A DNA stretch of 64,000 nt, from NCBI RefSeq assembly GCF_019008365.1, contig NZ_JAHHUL010000003.1, positions 124,001 to 188,000 of the forward strand. Direction: 5' to 3'. Each line of letters begins with the position of its first letter. Positions within the stretch are counted from its first letter, which is position 1. Positions 37,303 through 45,531 of the stretch are shown in pieces. Made by a program: the position numbers and the translations under genes. The stretch is from Phosphitispora fastidiosa (GTDB taxonomy: Bacteria; Bacillota; Thermincolia; Thermincolales; UBA2595). The notes under the pieces were generated by a model that had not been told where the DNA came from, ran no database searches, and was given only the letters and a program-made list of their open reading frames with translations.

Positions 37303-38019
37303 ATGATTAAAGTTGAACAGATCAGTAAGTCATTTAAAGATACTAAAGTTTTGCATGACATATCTTTTGAAATCAAAAAGGGAGATTTCGTTGCGGTTAT
37401 GGGACCTTCCGGTTCCGGCAAGTCAACGCTTCTTTACGGCATCAGCGGAATGGATAGCCTGAGCTGCGGCAGGGTATTGTTTGCAGGAGTAAACATATCC
37501 GAAATGAAGGAGGATGAATTATCCGGATTCCGGCTCACCAAAATGGGATTTGTATTTCAGAACGCACAGATGTTAAAGAATCTTTCTGTCTTTGATAATA
37601 TTATACTGCCCGGTCTTGTAGCTAAAAAAGAATCTGCGGATGAAATAAGGAAACGTGCCTCGGAATTAATGAAGCGGATGGAAATTGAAGGAATCGAAGA
37701 GCGTGATAATCGGGAGGTTTCCGGCGGACAGTTACAACGAGCTTCCATTTGCCGGGCCATGATCAATAATCCTGAAATTCTGTTTTTGGATGAACCGACA
37801 GGAGCTCTGAATTCCGGCGCCACGGAGCAGGTATTGGCAATCCTGGAAGACTTGAATCGTGATGGAATGACCATAATGACTGTAACCCATGATCAGCGTG
37901 TCGCTGCCAAAGCAAGGAAAGTGCTCTATATCAGGGATGGACAGATTGCTGCCTGTAAGGAATTCCCGGTGGGTTCAGACCGCGAACGGGAACTGGATGA
38001 ATGGTTAAAAACTATGTAA
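37303..38019 (+). CDS. ABC transporter ATPase
   Basis: The 238 residues hold Walker A (GPSGSGKST, about 34-42), the signature VSGGQLQR, Walker B EILFLDEP and the switch His in TVTHDQ. This is the MacB/LolD/BceA-like group that works with FtsX permeases. An AGGAG site precedes ATG. The last two codons and the stop (ATGTAA) fall inside a 73-bp repeat shared with 39742-39814, so the original 3' end of the gene may have been altered. Confidence 0.92.
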   Translation: MIKVEQISKSFKDTKVLHDISFEIKKGDFVAVMGPSGSGKSTLLYGISGMDSLSCGRVLFAGVNISEMKEDELSGFRLTKMGFVFQNAQMLKNLSVFDNIILPGLVAKKESADEIRKRASELMKRMEIEGIEERDNREVSGGQLQRASICRAMINNPEILFLDEPTGALNSGATEQVLAILEDLNRDGMTIMTVTHDQRVAAKARKVLYIRDGQIAACKEFPVGSDRERELDEWLKTM

Positions 38020-38085
38020 AAGAGTGACAAAGCTAGAAGGTATTTGGTTAACCCGGATAGAATTATCTTCGCAATACAACTGCTT
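38013..38085 (+). repeat. 73-bp repeat, copy A
   Basis: About 88% identical to 39742-39814 in the same orientation. It begins TATGTAAAAGAGTGACAAAG. In one frame both copies read CKRVTKLEG-x-WLT-x-IEL and then SQYNCF, with more silent than amino-acid changes. It starts inside the ABC ATPase gene's last codons. Confidence 0.75.
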
Positions 38086-38215
38086 TGACACCATACAGAC
38101 TCCTATCTCTTAGAGTGTGAGATATAAAGTTATATTATTTTTACCAGCAGATTGCTTTTATGTCTTATAACAACTATGAAACCTTCAGGGGGAAAGCAGT
38201 GAGAAAACATGGGTC

Positions 38216-38389
38216 CAGAAAATGCTGATTGAAAACTGGCTGACACGTTTCCAGGTCATTTGGGAATTTCCCCTGATCCAGATAGTCCTGATATTGATCA
38301 TTACCCTGGCGGTAACCGCCTTTTCTGTCAGAGAACCGTTGAAACGGATTAAAGCCAATGAGATAGCAGATGTGGTCAATTCGCTGTAA
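38216..38389 (+). pseudogene. 3' fragment of an FtsX-like ABC permease
   Basis: The frame reads QKMLIENWLTRFQVIWEFPL and on to IADVVNSL, ending in TAA (38387-38389). It matches the last 56 residues or so of the permease at 16681-19095 (VLIENWLTRFQVTWEFPL ... IAEVVNSL). Nothing of the first 740 codons remains. The flanks (38086-38215 and 38390-38513) show no gene. Confidence 0.85.
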
Positions 38390-38513
38390 AGCCTGGAACT
38401 GCCGAAAAAAGGATTTACAGTGAGTTTTCAGCATTTCCGCAAGTTTCCAGGGATAGAATGGATGAGAAAGTGAGAAAATTATTTTTGAATAAAAGTATGA
38501 AGGGGGATAATCA

Positions 38514-38771
38514 ATGCCAAATCAGGTTCAACAGCACATTCATTGTAGTGTAAGCAACTGTCATTACTGGGCACAGGGAAATATGTGCCATGCAAATGAG
38601 ATTTTGGTTACCTCTGATAGTTTATCTGATACTTTGCCGGATCGGATCGACGCCCCGGCGGCCGCTCAAATCCAGCAAACCCCGGTAAGCACATGTATGG
38701 ACAGCTGCTGCAAGACATTTGTACCAAAAGGGTCAGGCAAAACCAATGCAGATGGCGTGATGAATAAATAG
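38514..38771 (+). CDS. DUF1540 small cysteine-rich protein
   Basis: The 85 residues carry the DUF1540 pattern near the N-terminus (HCSVSNCHYWAQGNMCHANEI) and a second CMDSCC group near 60. It probably binds a metal ion; the role is unknown, and the family is common in spore-forming Firmicutes. A GAAGGGGG site precedes ATG. It stops with TAG, and the frame stays open for 37 more codons across the following terminator, up to TAA 38885. Confidence 0.82.
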   Translation: MPNQVQQHIHCSVSNCHYWAQGNMCHANEILVTSDSLSDTLPDRIDAPAAAQIQQTPVSTCMDSCCKTFVPKGSGKTNADGVMNK

Positions 38772-38857
38772 CTCTTAAATTTTTTCTCTCTTGGAGGAGC
38801 AAATTATGAAGCAGACCATTTTGGGGTCTGCTCAGTCAAACAGAGCTTTCTAAAGAA

Positions 38858-38884
38858 AAAGACCTGCGAAATTGCAGGTCTTTA
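38858..38884 (+). terminator. rho-independent terminator
   Basis: AAAGACCTGC and GCAGGTCTTT form a 10-bp stem around GAAATT, with Ts as part of the right arm. It follows the DUF1540 gene. A second hairpin, AGCAGACC/GGTCTGCT, lies just before it at about 38810-38832. Confidence 0.72.
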
Positions 38885-38946
38885 ATGTTGTTAAATTGAA
38901 CTCCTTAAAAACGGCGTATTTTATCCTTAAAGGGGGGGTTCTTTAT

Positions 38947-39669
38947 ATGTTTAAAACCCATAAATGGTTCTTAACAATAATTATATTAATGTTGTCGGTG
39001 TTTGTATATACACCCACATGCTATGGGAATTCAGCGGAGCCGCCATCAATATTGATCATAGTAAGTAATGCGCCTGATGATCTTGAAATAAGCATTAAGT
39101 CCGGAAATGAATATATAAAAGCCAATAAAACAGACAAGGTTATTGAAACGTATTATACTTTTTATTCACATGAGATAAGAACAGCAAGTAATTATACTTT
39201 AAAAGTAAGTACGGAAAATAGCTCTTTTGATGTATTGTTGGACCAGCCTACAAAACTATATAACAACATATTTACATTTGATTTAAAAAATAAAACACTT
39301 GCACCTGGAAAATTGTTTTCAAGATCAGCTTTTTTAGTATCCCTGCGTACAACCTTGACACTTTTAATTGAAGCCATGGTATTTTGGTTATTTGGCTTTA
39401 GAGAGAAAAAATCATGGATTGTTTTTCTAATAATTAATTTAATTACCCAGGGGGCTTTGAACGTTTGGCTAAATGGATCGACGCCTTTGGAAAGCTATGT
39501 CATTCTGACGCTATTATTTGGGGAAATACTGGTATTCTTTATTGAAACTATGGCATTATTAACCTTAATAACAGAACATAACCGTATAAGAACTTTCTCG
39601 TATGTGATTTTAGCAAACTTATTAAGCTTATTTGCCGGAGGATATATAATTACTATCCTGCCAGTATAA
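38947..39669 (+). CDS. membrane protein with extracytoplasmic domain, unknown function
   Basis: Start is ATG 38947 after AAAGGGGGGG. The 240 residues have a signal-type helix (WFLTIIILMLSVFVYTPTCYG), an external beta-rich segment of about 100 residues, then four membrane helices (from about 128). No family is recognised. It stands alone between a terminator and the second 73-bp repeat. Confidence 0.7.
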   Translation: MFKTHKWFLTIIILMLSVFVYTPTCYGNSAEPPSILIIVSNAPDDLEISIKSGNEYIKANKTDKVIETYYTFYSHEIRTASNYTLKVSTENSSFDVLLDQPTKLYNNIFTFDLKNKTLAPGKLFSRSAFLVSLRTTLTLLIEAMVFWLFGFREKKSWIVFLIINLITQGALNVWLNGSTPLESYVILTLLFGEILVFFIETMALLTLITEHNRIRTFSYVILANLLSLFAGGYIITILPV

Positions 39670-39741
39670 GCTGAGATCAAAAATGGACAGTTCTGTTGTG
39701 TAAAGCAAGAAGCTATATTTGGTTAGTAAACGAGAGAAAAA

Positions 39742-39814
39742 TATGTAAAAGAGTGACAAAGTTAGAAGGTGATTGGTTAACCCAGATAGAATTGTTTTCG
39801 CAATATAATTGCTT
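39742..39814 (+). repeat. 73-bp repeat, copy B
   Basis: About 88% identical to 38013-38085. It lies in the leader of the DUF3160 lipoprotein gene and is open in that gene's frame, so an upstream start would put its peptide (VTKLEGDWLTQIELFSQYNC) in front of the lipoprotein signal. Both ends of the match are sharp. Confidence 0.75.
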
Positions 39815-39833
39815 CCAGGAAAGGGGCGTTAGT

Positions 39834-41963
39834 ATGAAAACAAGAAAACCTGCTTTCATTTATCTGTGCGCTGTAATGATGATAATACTTCTGGCAAGCC
39901 TGGCCGGTTGTCAGTCTTCTGCCAAGGATACATCCCAATTTGCGTCATATCAAGAGGTTCCGGTTACTTTTAAGCCGTCAGTTAAGGCCTACCGGGTAGC
40001 TGATGATCTAAGTAACGTTACTAACAGGGACCAATTTCAATTCTCTCCCCAGGCAGAAAGCCTTTTGAGTAAGAACGGCTTTGTGGTGGTCCCTTCATCA
40101 TCTCGCGAGTTTTTCAGCATCTACGAGGCAAACCGGTATGATTCTGTTCCCAATTTTGTCACCACAGATGCCATGCTGCACAACTACCATTTATATTTTA
40201 ATCACCTGCTGCGGACGTTGGAAAAAGATAAGCTGCGTGGTGAGCTAAAGAGCTTGACAGGGTTAATGCTGACTGAAAGTCAAAAACAGCACCAGATACT
40301 TAAAGGAACGGATTGGGAAAACGCGTCGCAACGCAACGTGGCTTTCTTTGCCGTGGCTGCCCGGCTTCTTGATCCGAAGGCTGATGTTCCTGCTTACGTT
40401 CACAGGGAGGTGGATGATGAACTGCAGCTTGTTATGGATCACCGGGAAATCTTTGTTCCTTCGCCGGTGATGAATATCGGAAATCCGGGAGCTGATTTGG
40501 CCGAAGCTTTAAAAGAAGACTACACCCAATATATTCCCCGGGGACATTATGCCAAGTCGGATGAGCTGAAAACTTATTTCCGGGCCATGATGTGGTATGG
40601 GCGCATGACGTTCCGTGCTGCCGGTGAGGATGAAACGAAGTCGGCGGCATTGATCACACTGATGCTCAGCCGGCAACAGGCATATGACCACTGGAACCCC
40701 ATTTACGAGCCGACCAATTTTTTCGTCGGCAAGAGTGACGATTTGGGCTTTAGCCAGTACTGCGAGCTATTAAAGGAAGTCTATGGGAAGCTTCCTGCCC
40801 TGGAGCAACTGACCGGTGAAGCTGACAAGTGGAGTGTTTTTCGCGATGGTATTAAAAAAATGGAGCCCCCGCAAATAAACTCCATTCCTATCTTTGACGA
40901 GACCATCCAGCCCGACCGCGCCAAAGAAATTAAAGGCTTCCGTTTTATGGGTCAGCGGTTTACCCTTGATGCATCGGTCTTCCAGCGCCTGGTGTACCGG
41001 GAAGTAAAAGAAAACAACATGGGGCAGCGCCGGATGCTGCCGAAAGGGCTTGATATCCCTGCCGCTATGGGTTCAGAAGAAGCCTATGCTATCCTTGCTG
41101 AGATGGGTGAGACCGGGTATGAGAAGTACCCGGAGAATATGCGTAAGCTGCAGACCTCCATCGCTTCCATGGATACCAAGAACTGGACACAAGACCTTTA
41201 CTGGTCCTGGCTTTACACGTTGGAACCACTGACAGAACCAAAAGGGGAGGGGTATCCTTCGTTCATGTGCAGCCAGGCCTGGACTCGTAAGCAGTTGGAG
41301 ACCTATCTGGGAAGCTGGACCGAGCTTAAGCATGATACCATACTCTACGCCAAGCAGGTTTACGCCGAAGCGGGCGGGGGGATGGAACTTCTTGACGACC
41401 GGGGTTACGTTGAACCCAATCCTGTCGTTTATGCGCGCCTCGCCGCACTGACGAGGATGACCATTGAAGGGCTGAATAGCAGAGGGTTGTTGAACGAACG
41501 CGACCGTACTTCTCTCGAACGGATGGAAGAACTGGCCCTCAAGTTTAAGGAAATCGCTGAAAAGGAACTGACCAGCCAACCCCTGAGCGATCAGGATTAC
41601 GAGCTGATCCGTGGTTTTGGCGGGCAGCTGGAGCATTTTTGGCTGGAAGCAATGCGTGATGAGGGTGTTGATCACCCTTCGGCCATCTACGAGAATCCGG
41701 CTGCACTGGTCGCAGATGTTGCCACAAACCCCTCAGGTGGTCAGGTGCTTGAGGAAGGCACCGGGTTCGTGAGCCATATTTATGCGGTTGTTCCTGTGGA
41801 AGGCAAGCTGCGCATCAGCAAGGGTGCAACCTACTCCTATTATGAGTTTCCCTGGCCGGCGGAATACCGGCTCACTGACCAGAAGTGGCAGGAGATGCTG
41901 GAGAACAGCAAAACACCTGCTCCCCCCTCTTGGACACAAATCTTTAGGGCACCGGCATGGTAA
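39834..41963 (+). CDS. DUF3160 lipoprotein
   Basis: Start is ATG 39834 after GGAAAGGGG; the frame is open upstream but lacks a signal there. The 709 residues begin with a lipoprotein signal (MMIILLASLAGC, lipid-bearing Cys near residue 27) and continue as the long helical DUF3160 domain, with VTTDAMLHNYHLYFNHLLR near 110-130. It is exported and held at the membrane surface. The family has no known reaction. The next gene overlaps its stop by 7 bp, so the two products probably act together. Confidence 0.87.
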   Translation: MKTRKPAFIYLCAVMMIILLASLAGCQSSAKDTSQFASYQEVPVTFKPSVKAYRVADDLSNVTNRDQFQFSPQAESLLSKNGFVVVPSSSREFFSIYEANRYDSVPNFVTTDAMLHNYHLYFNHLLRTLEKDKLRGELKSLTGLMLTESQKQHQILKGTDWENASQRNVAFFAVAARLLDPKADVPAYVHREVDDELQLVMDHREIFVPSPVMNIGNPGADLAEALKEDYTQYIPRGHYAKSDELKTYFRAMMWYGRMTFRAAGEDETKSAALITLMLSRQQAYDHWNPIYEPTNFFVGKSDDLGFSQYCELLKEVYGKLPALEQLTGEADKWSVFRDGIKKMEPPQINSIPIFDETIQPDRAKEIKGFRFMGQRFTLDASVFQRLVYREVKENNMGQRRMLPKGLDIPAAMGSEEAYAILAEMGETGYEKYPENMRKLQTSIASMDTKNWTQDLYWSWLYTLEPLTEPKGEGYPSFMCSQAWTRKQLETYLGSWTELKHDTILYAKQVYAEAGGGMELLDDRGYVEPNPVVYARLAALTRMTIEGLNSRGLLNERDRTSLERMEELALKFKEIAEKELTSQPLSDQDYELIRGFGGQLEHFWLEAMRDEGVDHPSAIYENPAALVADVATNPSGGQVLEEGTGFVSHIYAVVPVEGKLRISKGATYSYYEFPWPAEYRLTDQKWQEMLENSKTPAPPSWTQIFRAPAW

Positions 41964-42562
41964 AGCCGCCGGTGAGATTCTCCCGGGTGGTTCCCTTAGC
42001 AGTCATATTGGCCGTCCTTTTAACCGTCTCTGTAACGTTAAAGGACACAGGAGGTATCGGCTCCCGTACCCGGGCTGTGAGTGATCTTGACGGTGACGGG
42101 ATGACAGAGGAATATACCCTGGTTGATCACCATCTTACTGTAAGGGAAGGAGAGAAGTATCTCTGGCGGTCACCGAGTGATTGGCGCATTGACAATTTTG
42201 CCCTGGGTGACGTCGACAACGACGGGACGGTCAACCTGGTCCTGACTCTATGGAAAACGGGCAGTTTTGGCTCTATCAAACCTTTCTGGCAAACCGCAGA
42301 GGATACCAGCTATAAGAATCACCTTTTTGTATACCGGCTGCAGAACAAGGCCATGAAGCAGGTCTGGTGTTCGTCTGACCTTGATCGTCCAATTGTCTCT
42401 TTCACCATCCGGGATGTCGATGGTGACGGCCCGAGTTTGGTTGTCGAGGAAGGAAAGTACCGCAAGATGTCCGGAGAAAGCTATGCTCTCGACACAAAAG
42501 CCCCAGTCAGGACTACTGTCTGGCGGTGGGATGAATGGGGCTTTCGTCTTGTCACATATTAA
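41957..42562 (+). CDS. exported FG-GAP/VCBS-like repeat protein
   Basis: The protein has 201 residues. An N-terminal membrane helix or signal (VVPLAVILAVLLTVSVTL, about 10-28) is followed by Asp-rich calcium-type loops: DLDGDGMTEE, DVDNDGTVN and DVDGDGPS. These match FG-GAP/VCBS-type beta-propeller blades, although only about three blades are present. It overlaps the DUF3160 gene by 7 bp and may bind or stabilise that protein outside the cell. Confidence 0.77.
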   Translation: MVKPPVRFSRVVPLAVILAVLLTVSVTLKDTGGIGSRTRAVSDLDGDGMTEEYTLVDHHLTVREGEKYLWRSPSDWRIDNFALGDVDNDGTVNLVLTLWKTGSFGSIKPFWQTAEDTSYKNHLFVYRLQNKAMKQVWCSSDLDRPIVSFTIRDVDGDGPSLVVEEGKYRKMSGESYALDTKAPVRTTVWRWDEWGFRLVTY

Positions 42563-42598
42563 GTTTGATAGGCTATATTAAATAAGGGAGGAATACCT

Positions 42599-43357
42599 TT
42601 GAAAAACGCGTTGATTATGCCATGCCTTGATATTAAGGATGGACGAGTGGTTAAAGGAGTACATTTTGTTGGTCTTCAGGATGCCGGTGACCCTGTGGAA
42701 TGTGCTAGAGCCTATTGTGAGGCAGGAGCCAATGAGTTGGCTTTTCTTGATATTACTGCGACCATCGAAGGGCGGAAAACCATGTTGGAAACGGTGAAAA
42801 GGGTTGCCGCTGTAACTACCGTTCCTTTCACTGTTGGGGGTGGGATTCGCAGTGTCAGTGAAGCGGAAAATGTTTTAGCTGCCGGTGCTGACCGTGTTTC
42901 CATAAGCAGTGCAGCGTTCCGGACACCAGAACTTATTACTGAATCGGCAAAAGCATTTGGCAGCGAAAAAATTGTTGTGGCCATTGATGTAGACAAAAAT
43001 CCTAACCTGCCATCTGGTTATGAAGTGTATATCGATGGCGGAAATACAGCCACAGATAAAGATGCGATAGAATGGGCTAAGGAAGCCGAGGACCGGGGCG
43101 CCTCAATTATCCTTCCTACCAGCAAAGCGTGTGACGGTGCCAAAACTGGCTTTGACCTGCCATTAATCAGTGGCATCAGGAAAGCTGTTAAGGTACCAAT
43201 TATCGCTTCAGGAGGAGCAGGAAGTTTAGAGCATTTTGCCTTAGCTGCAAAAGCAGGAGCCGATATTCTACTGGCTGCCTCTGTTTTTCATTTTGGGGAA
43301 ATAACTATTTCAGAACTTAAAAAATATTTATTGCAGCAGGGCATTCCTGTAGAATAA
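42599..43357 (+). CDS. HisF-like TIM-barrel synthase, solitary and divergent
   Basis: Start is TTG 42599 after GGGAGG. The 252 residues fold as a HisF-type barrel: CLDIKDGRVVKGVHF with Asp11, FTVGGGIRS, and AIDVDK with Asp130, the two catalytic acids of imidazole-glycerol-phosphate synthase. The phosphate loop GGAGS is present. The loop after strand 6 reads LPTSKACDGAKTG, where classical HisF has LTSxDxDGTxxG. No hisH or other his gene is nearby. It may be the cell's HisF or a paralogue with a changed substrate; the sequence cannot decide. Confidence 0.82.
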   Translation: MKNALIMPCLDIKDGRVVKGVHFVGLQDAGDPVECARAYCEAGANELAFLDITATIEGRKTMLETVKRVAAVTTVPFTVGGGIRSVSEAENVLAAGADRVSISSAAFRTPELITESAKAFGSEKIVVAIDVDKNPNLPSGYEVYIDGGNTATDKDAIEWAKEAEDRGASIILPTSKACDGAKTGFDLPLISGIRKAVKVPIIASGGAGSLEHFALAAKAGADILLAASVFHFGEITISELKKYLLQQGIPVE

Positions 43358-43411
43358 AGCAGTTGTCAGTGATAATAATCACGAAAATGTCTTTGCCAGC
43401 TCCCAAAAATA

Positions 43412-43831
43412 TTATTTTCCACCCCTGATAACTTTTATTTCAATGTCATGACTCTGGACAATATCAGTTAAATGGTCAACCTTGTTGTCAACCAGTTCGA
43501 GTTTTTCATATACTAGACTGTATCCATCAAGGGCGGCTTCAATTTTAGGTTTAAGGTCATTTTCTAACGCAATAACCTGGGAGCTCAGGGTGTCAACTTT
43601 ATTTTCCAGCTTAACTTGGTTGTTTTCCAGCTTAATCAGATTATTTTCCAGCTTAATCAAATTATTTTCCAGCTTAACCTGATTATTCGCCAGCGTAACC
43701 TGATTATTTTCCAGGTTACGCTGGTTTTCCTTTAATCCATGGAAGTCACTTCGGAGTTCACTAAAACCAGTTTGCATTTCAATGTACATCTTTTCTATTA
43801 ACTCGAAAACCTTTTCTTCCAAGGGAAACAC
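43412..43831 (-). CDS. coiled-coil protein with heptad repeats
   Basis: The protein has 139 residues, almost all helical. Near residues 45-85 it carries repeats of NNQVKLE/NNLIKLE, a seven-residue unit encoded by 21-bp DNA repeats (43609-43715). The rest keeps a heptad pattern (LSSQVIALENDL, LELVDNKVDHL). A long parallel coiled coil is predicted. No catalytic part is visible. Similar small proteins are common in clostridia and have no known role. The repeat number may vary between strains. Confidence 0.75.
   Translation of the reverse strand: MFPLEEKVFELIEKMYIEMQTGFSELRSDFHGLKENQRNLENNQVTLANNQVKLENNLIKLENNLIKLENNQVKLENKVDTLSSQVIALENDLKPKIEAALDGYSLVYEKLELVDNKVDHLTDIVQSHDIEIKVIRGGK
43609..43715 (-). 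repeat. 21-bp tandem repeats in the coiled-coil gene
   Basis: About five imperfect copies of a 21-bp unit (CCAGCTTAATCAGATTATTT and variants on the plus strand) encode the heptads of the coiled-coil protein. Confidence 0.75.
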
Positions 43832-44069
43832 CCTTTCGACATGTAAATATCTTACATTTACATTATACCGTTGGTTGATATGAATTACAATTTAATTTTA
43901 CAGAACACAGGTGAAAATTTCTGGATGGTATTTTATTTATGTGGTGAAAACGAGAGCATTGGCTAACGCTGAATCTTATTTTGTTATCAAATATTCATAC
44001 GATATCTCGGACCAATTACAGGAGGGTAAGTGAAAACAGGTGAGTGTGAAGGGTCGTTTAGTTATTACA

Positions 44070-44120
44070 TTGATATAATCATTGTAAAGGTGATATAATC
44101 ATTGTAAAGGTGATATAATC
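44070..44120 (+). promoter_or_regulatory. promoter in 20-bp tandem repeats before the rsgA leader
   Basis: The unit ATTGTAAAGGTGATATAATC is present twice, after a partial copy TGATATAATC, which gives three TATAAT boxes at 20-bp intervals. TTGATA (44070-44075) and TATAAT (44094-44099), 18 bp apart, form a good promoter. The stretch 43832-44069 upstream shows nothing else clear. Confidence 0.65.
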
Positions 44121-44159
44121 AACATATTACACCAATTTTTTTCGAAGGAGCTGATTTTC

Positions 44160-44216
44160 ATGTTTAAAACATTTAATGCGGAGATAGCAGTGAAAGGGGA
44201 GGTGGCAGCAGAATAA
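44160..44216 (+). CDS. possible 18-residue leader peptide upstream of rsgA
   Basis: GAAGGAGC lies 10 nt before ATG. The frame reads MFKTFNAEIAVKGEVAAE and then TAA. It ends within the left arm of the hairpin at 44196-44234, so ribosome movement over it would decide whether that hairpin forms. It may regulate rsgA. Confidence 0.45.
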   Translation: MFKTFNAEIAVKGEVAAE

Positions 44217-44234
44217 ACTAACTCTGCCCTCCCC
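44196..44234 (+). promoter_or_regulatory. leader hairpin upstream of rsgA
   Basis: GGGGAG (44196-44201) pairs with CTCCCC (44229-44234), and GGCAG (44204-44208) with CTGCC (44224-44228), with two unpaired bases on the left and a 15-nt loop. No T-run follows, so it is not a standard terminator. It overlaps the leader peptide's stop. Confidence 0.6.
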
Positions 44235-44273
44235 TTGCCGTGCTATTAAAAATACGGGAGGACAATTCAAATA

Positions 44274-45371
44274 ATGACTGGAAATAATTTAAATGATATA
44301 GGGCTTTCGGAACGATTTATCCGGGAAGCTGCCATGTATGACAACAATCTGCATCTTGCCAGGGTTTCAGCCCAGCATAAGGACATGTACCGGGTGATTA
44401 CCGAGAGCGGAGAGATGTGGGCGGAAATTTCGGGCAAACTCGCTTACTCGGCATCTGTCAATGATGATTATCCTGTTGTTGGTGACTGGGTATTGGTTGA
44501 CCGGACGGAGGATACCGCCGGTCATGCGGTGATTCGTCACATTCTGACCCGAAAAAGCTGTTTTTCGAGGAAGGCAGCCGGTACCGGCCAGGAACTGCAG
44601 AAGATTGCTGCCAATATTGATACAGTATTTATCTGTATGTCACTTAATAACGATTTCAATGTGCGCCGTATCGAACGGTATCTTGCCATTGCCTGGGACA
44701 GTATGGCCGTTCCGGTAATTGTGCTCACCAAATCCGACCTGTGTGATGATTTGCCTGCCAGGCTCAGAGACCTTGAAGCTGCTGCAGCTGGAGTAGACGT
44801 GGTTGTGACCACGAGTATGAGTGGTGATGGTTACACCGGTATCAGCCAATACCTGCAAAAAGGCAGGACCATAGCCTTTATCGGTTCATCAGGTGTGGGC
44901 AAATCCACCCTGATTAACAGGATGATGGGTGAACAGATGCTGGCCACAAAGGAAATCAGAGATGACGACAAGGGCAGGCACACGACCACCCACCGGCAGC
45001 TGCTGGTACTTCCTGAAGGCGATGGCGTAGTTATTGACACGCCGGGTATGCGGGAAATTCAGCTTGCGGGAGCTGATTTGTCCAGGTCTTTTGCTGATAT
45101 TGAAGAACTTGCCGCGAAGTGCCGTTTCCGGGACTGTGAACACGAAGCTGAACCGCAGTGTGCGGTTAAGAAGGCTGTTGAGGACGGCACATTATCTGCT
45201 GAGCGATTGGAAAATTATAAAAAGCTGCAGCGGGAGATGGTATTCGAAGAACGTAAAAGCACCATGTCGGCGGCTCAGGCAGAGAAACAGAAGGTTGTTG
45301 ATATGATGGGGTCGCTAAACTATTGCAGGCAGGTCCTGAAAAGTAACCGGAAATACAAAGGGAACAAATAA
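44274..45371 (+). CDS. rsgA: ribosome small-subunit-dependent GTPase A
   Basis: RsgA is a late 30S-subunit assembly checkpoint GTPase. The 365 residues have an N-terminal OB fold (about 30-105) and a circularly permuted GTPase domain in the order G4 (LTKSD), G1 (GSSGVGKST), G3 (DTPGMRE). A C-terminal zinc site follows (CRFRDCEHEAEPQC). GGGAGG lies 11 nt before ATG. It stands alone, with an unusual leader. A GTPase of this type is often present in more than one copy in clostridia. Confidence 0.94.
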   Translation: MTGNNLNDIGLSERFIREAAMYDNNLHLARVSAQHKDMYRVITESGEMWAEISGKLAYSASVNDDYPVVGDWVLVDRTEDTAGHAVIRHILTRKSCFSRKAAGTGQELQKIAANIDTVFICMSLNNDFNVRRIERYLAIAWDSMAVPVIVLTKSDLCDDLPARLRDLEAAAAGVDVVVTTSMSGDGYTGISQYLQKGRTIAFIGSSGVGKSTLINRMMGEQMLATKEIRDDDKGRHTTTHRQLLVLPEGDGVVIDTPGMREIQLAGADLSRSFADIEELAAKCRFRDCEHEAEPQCAVKKAVEDGTLSAERLENYKKLQREMVFEERKSTMSAAQAEKQKVVDMMGSLNYCRQVLKSNRKYKGNK

Positions 45372-45407
45372 GAGGCATCAGGAAATAGTAAGGTAACACG
45401 AATTATA

Positions 45408-45439
45408 AGGCTGTACTGAGTTTTGCCTCAGTACAGCCT
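45408..45439 (+). terminator. rho-independent terminator
   Basis: AGGCTGTACTGAG and CTCAGTACAGCCT form a 13-bp perfect stem around TTTTGC, followed by CAGTTTATT. It closes rsgA. Confidence 0.82.
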
Positions 45440-45531
45440 CAGTTTATTGCAAACCCCACCGCCATCTCTAAAGCGCTAAAGCGCAAAGAGCCCGTTCGAC
45501 GTGCTCGGACGGACGACAGACTCCTGCTATT

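Noticed and set aside
38806-38853. 15-residue frame with a good GGAGGAG site after the DUF1540 gene
   Set aside because: It lies over two hairpins of a terminator region and has no recognisable sequence; a leader peptide could not be supported because no regulated gene follows closely.
38772-38885. Pyl-dependent 37-codon extension of the DUF1540 protein
   Set aside because: The extra codons run through a terminator and look random; kept only as part of the TAG survey.
43609-43715. CRISPR-like short repeats
   Set aside because: The 21-bp units are contiguous, without spacers, and encode heptads of a coiled coil. No CRISPR array or cas gene was seen in the window.
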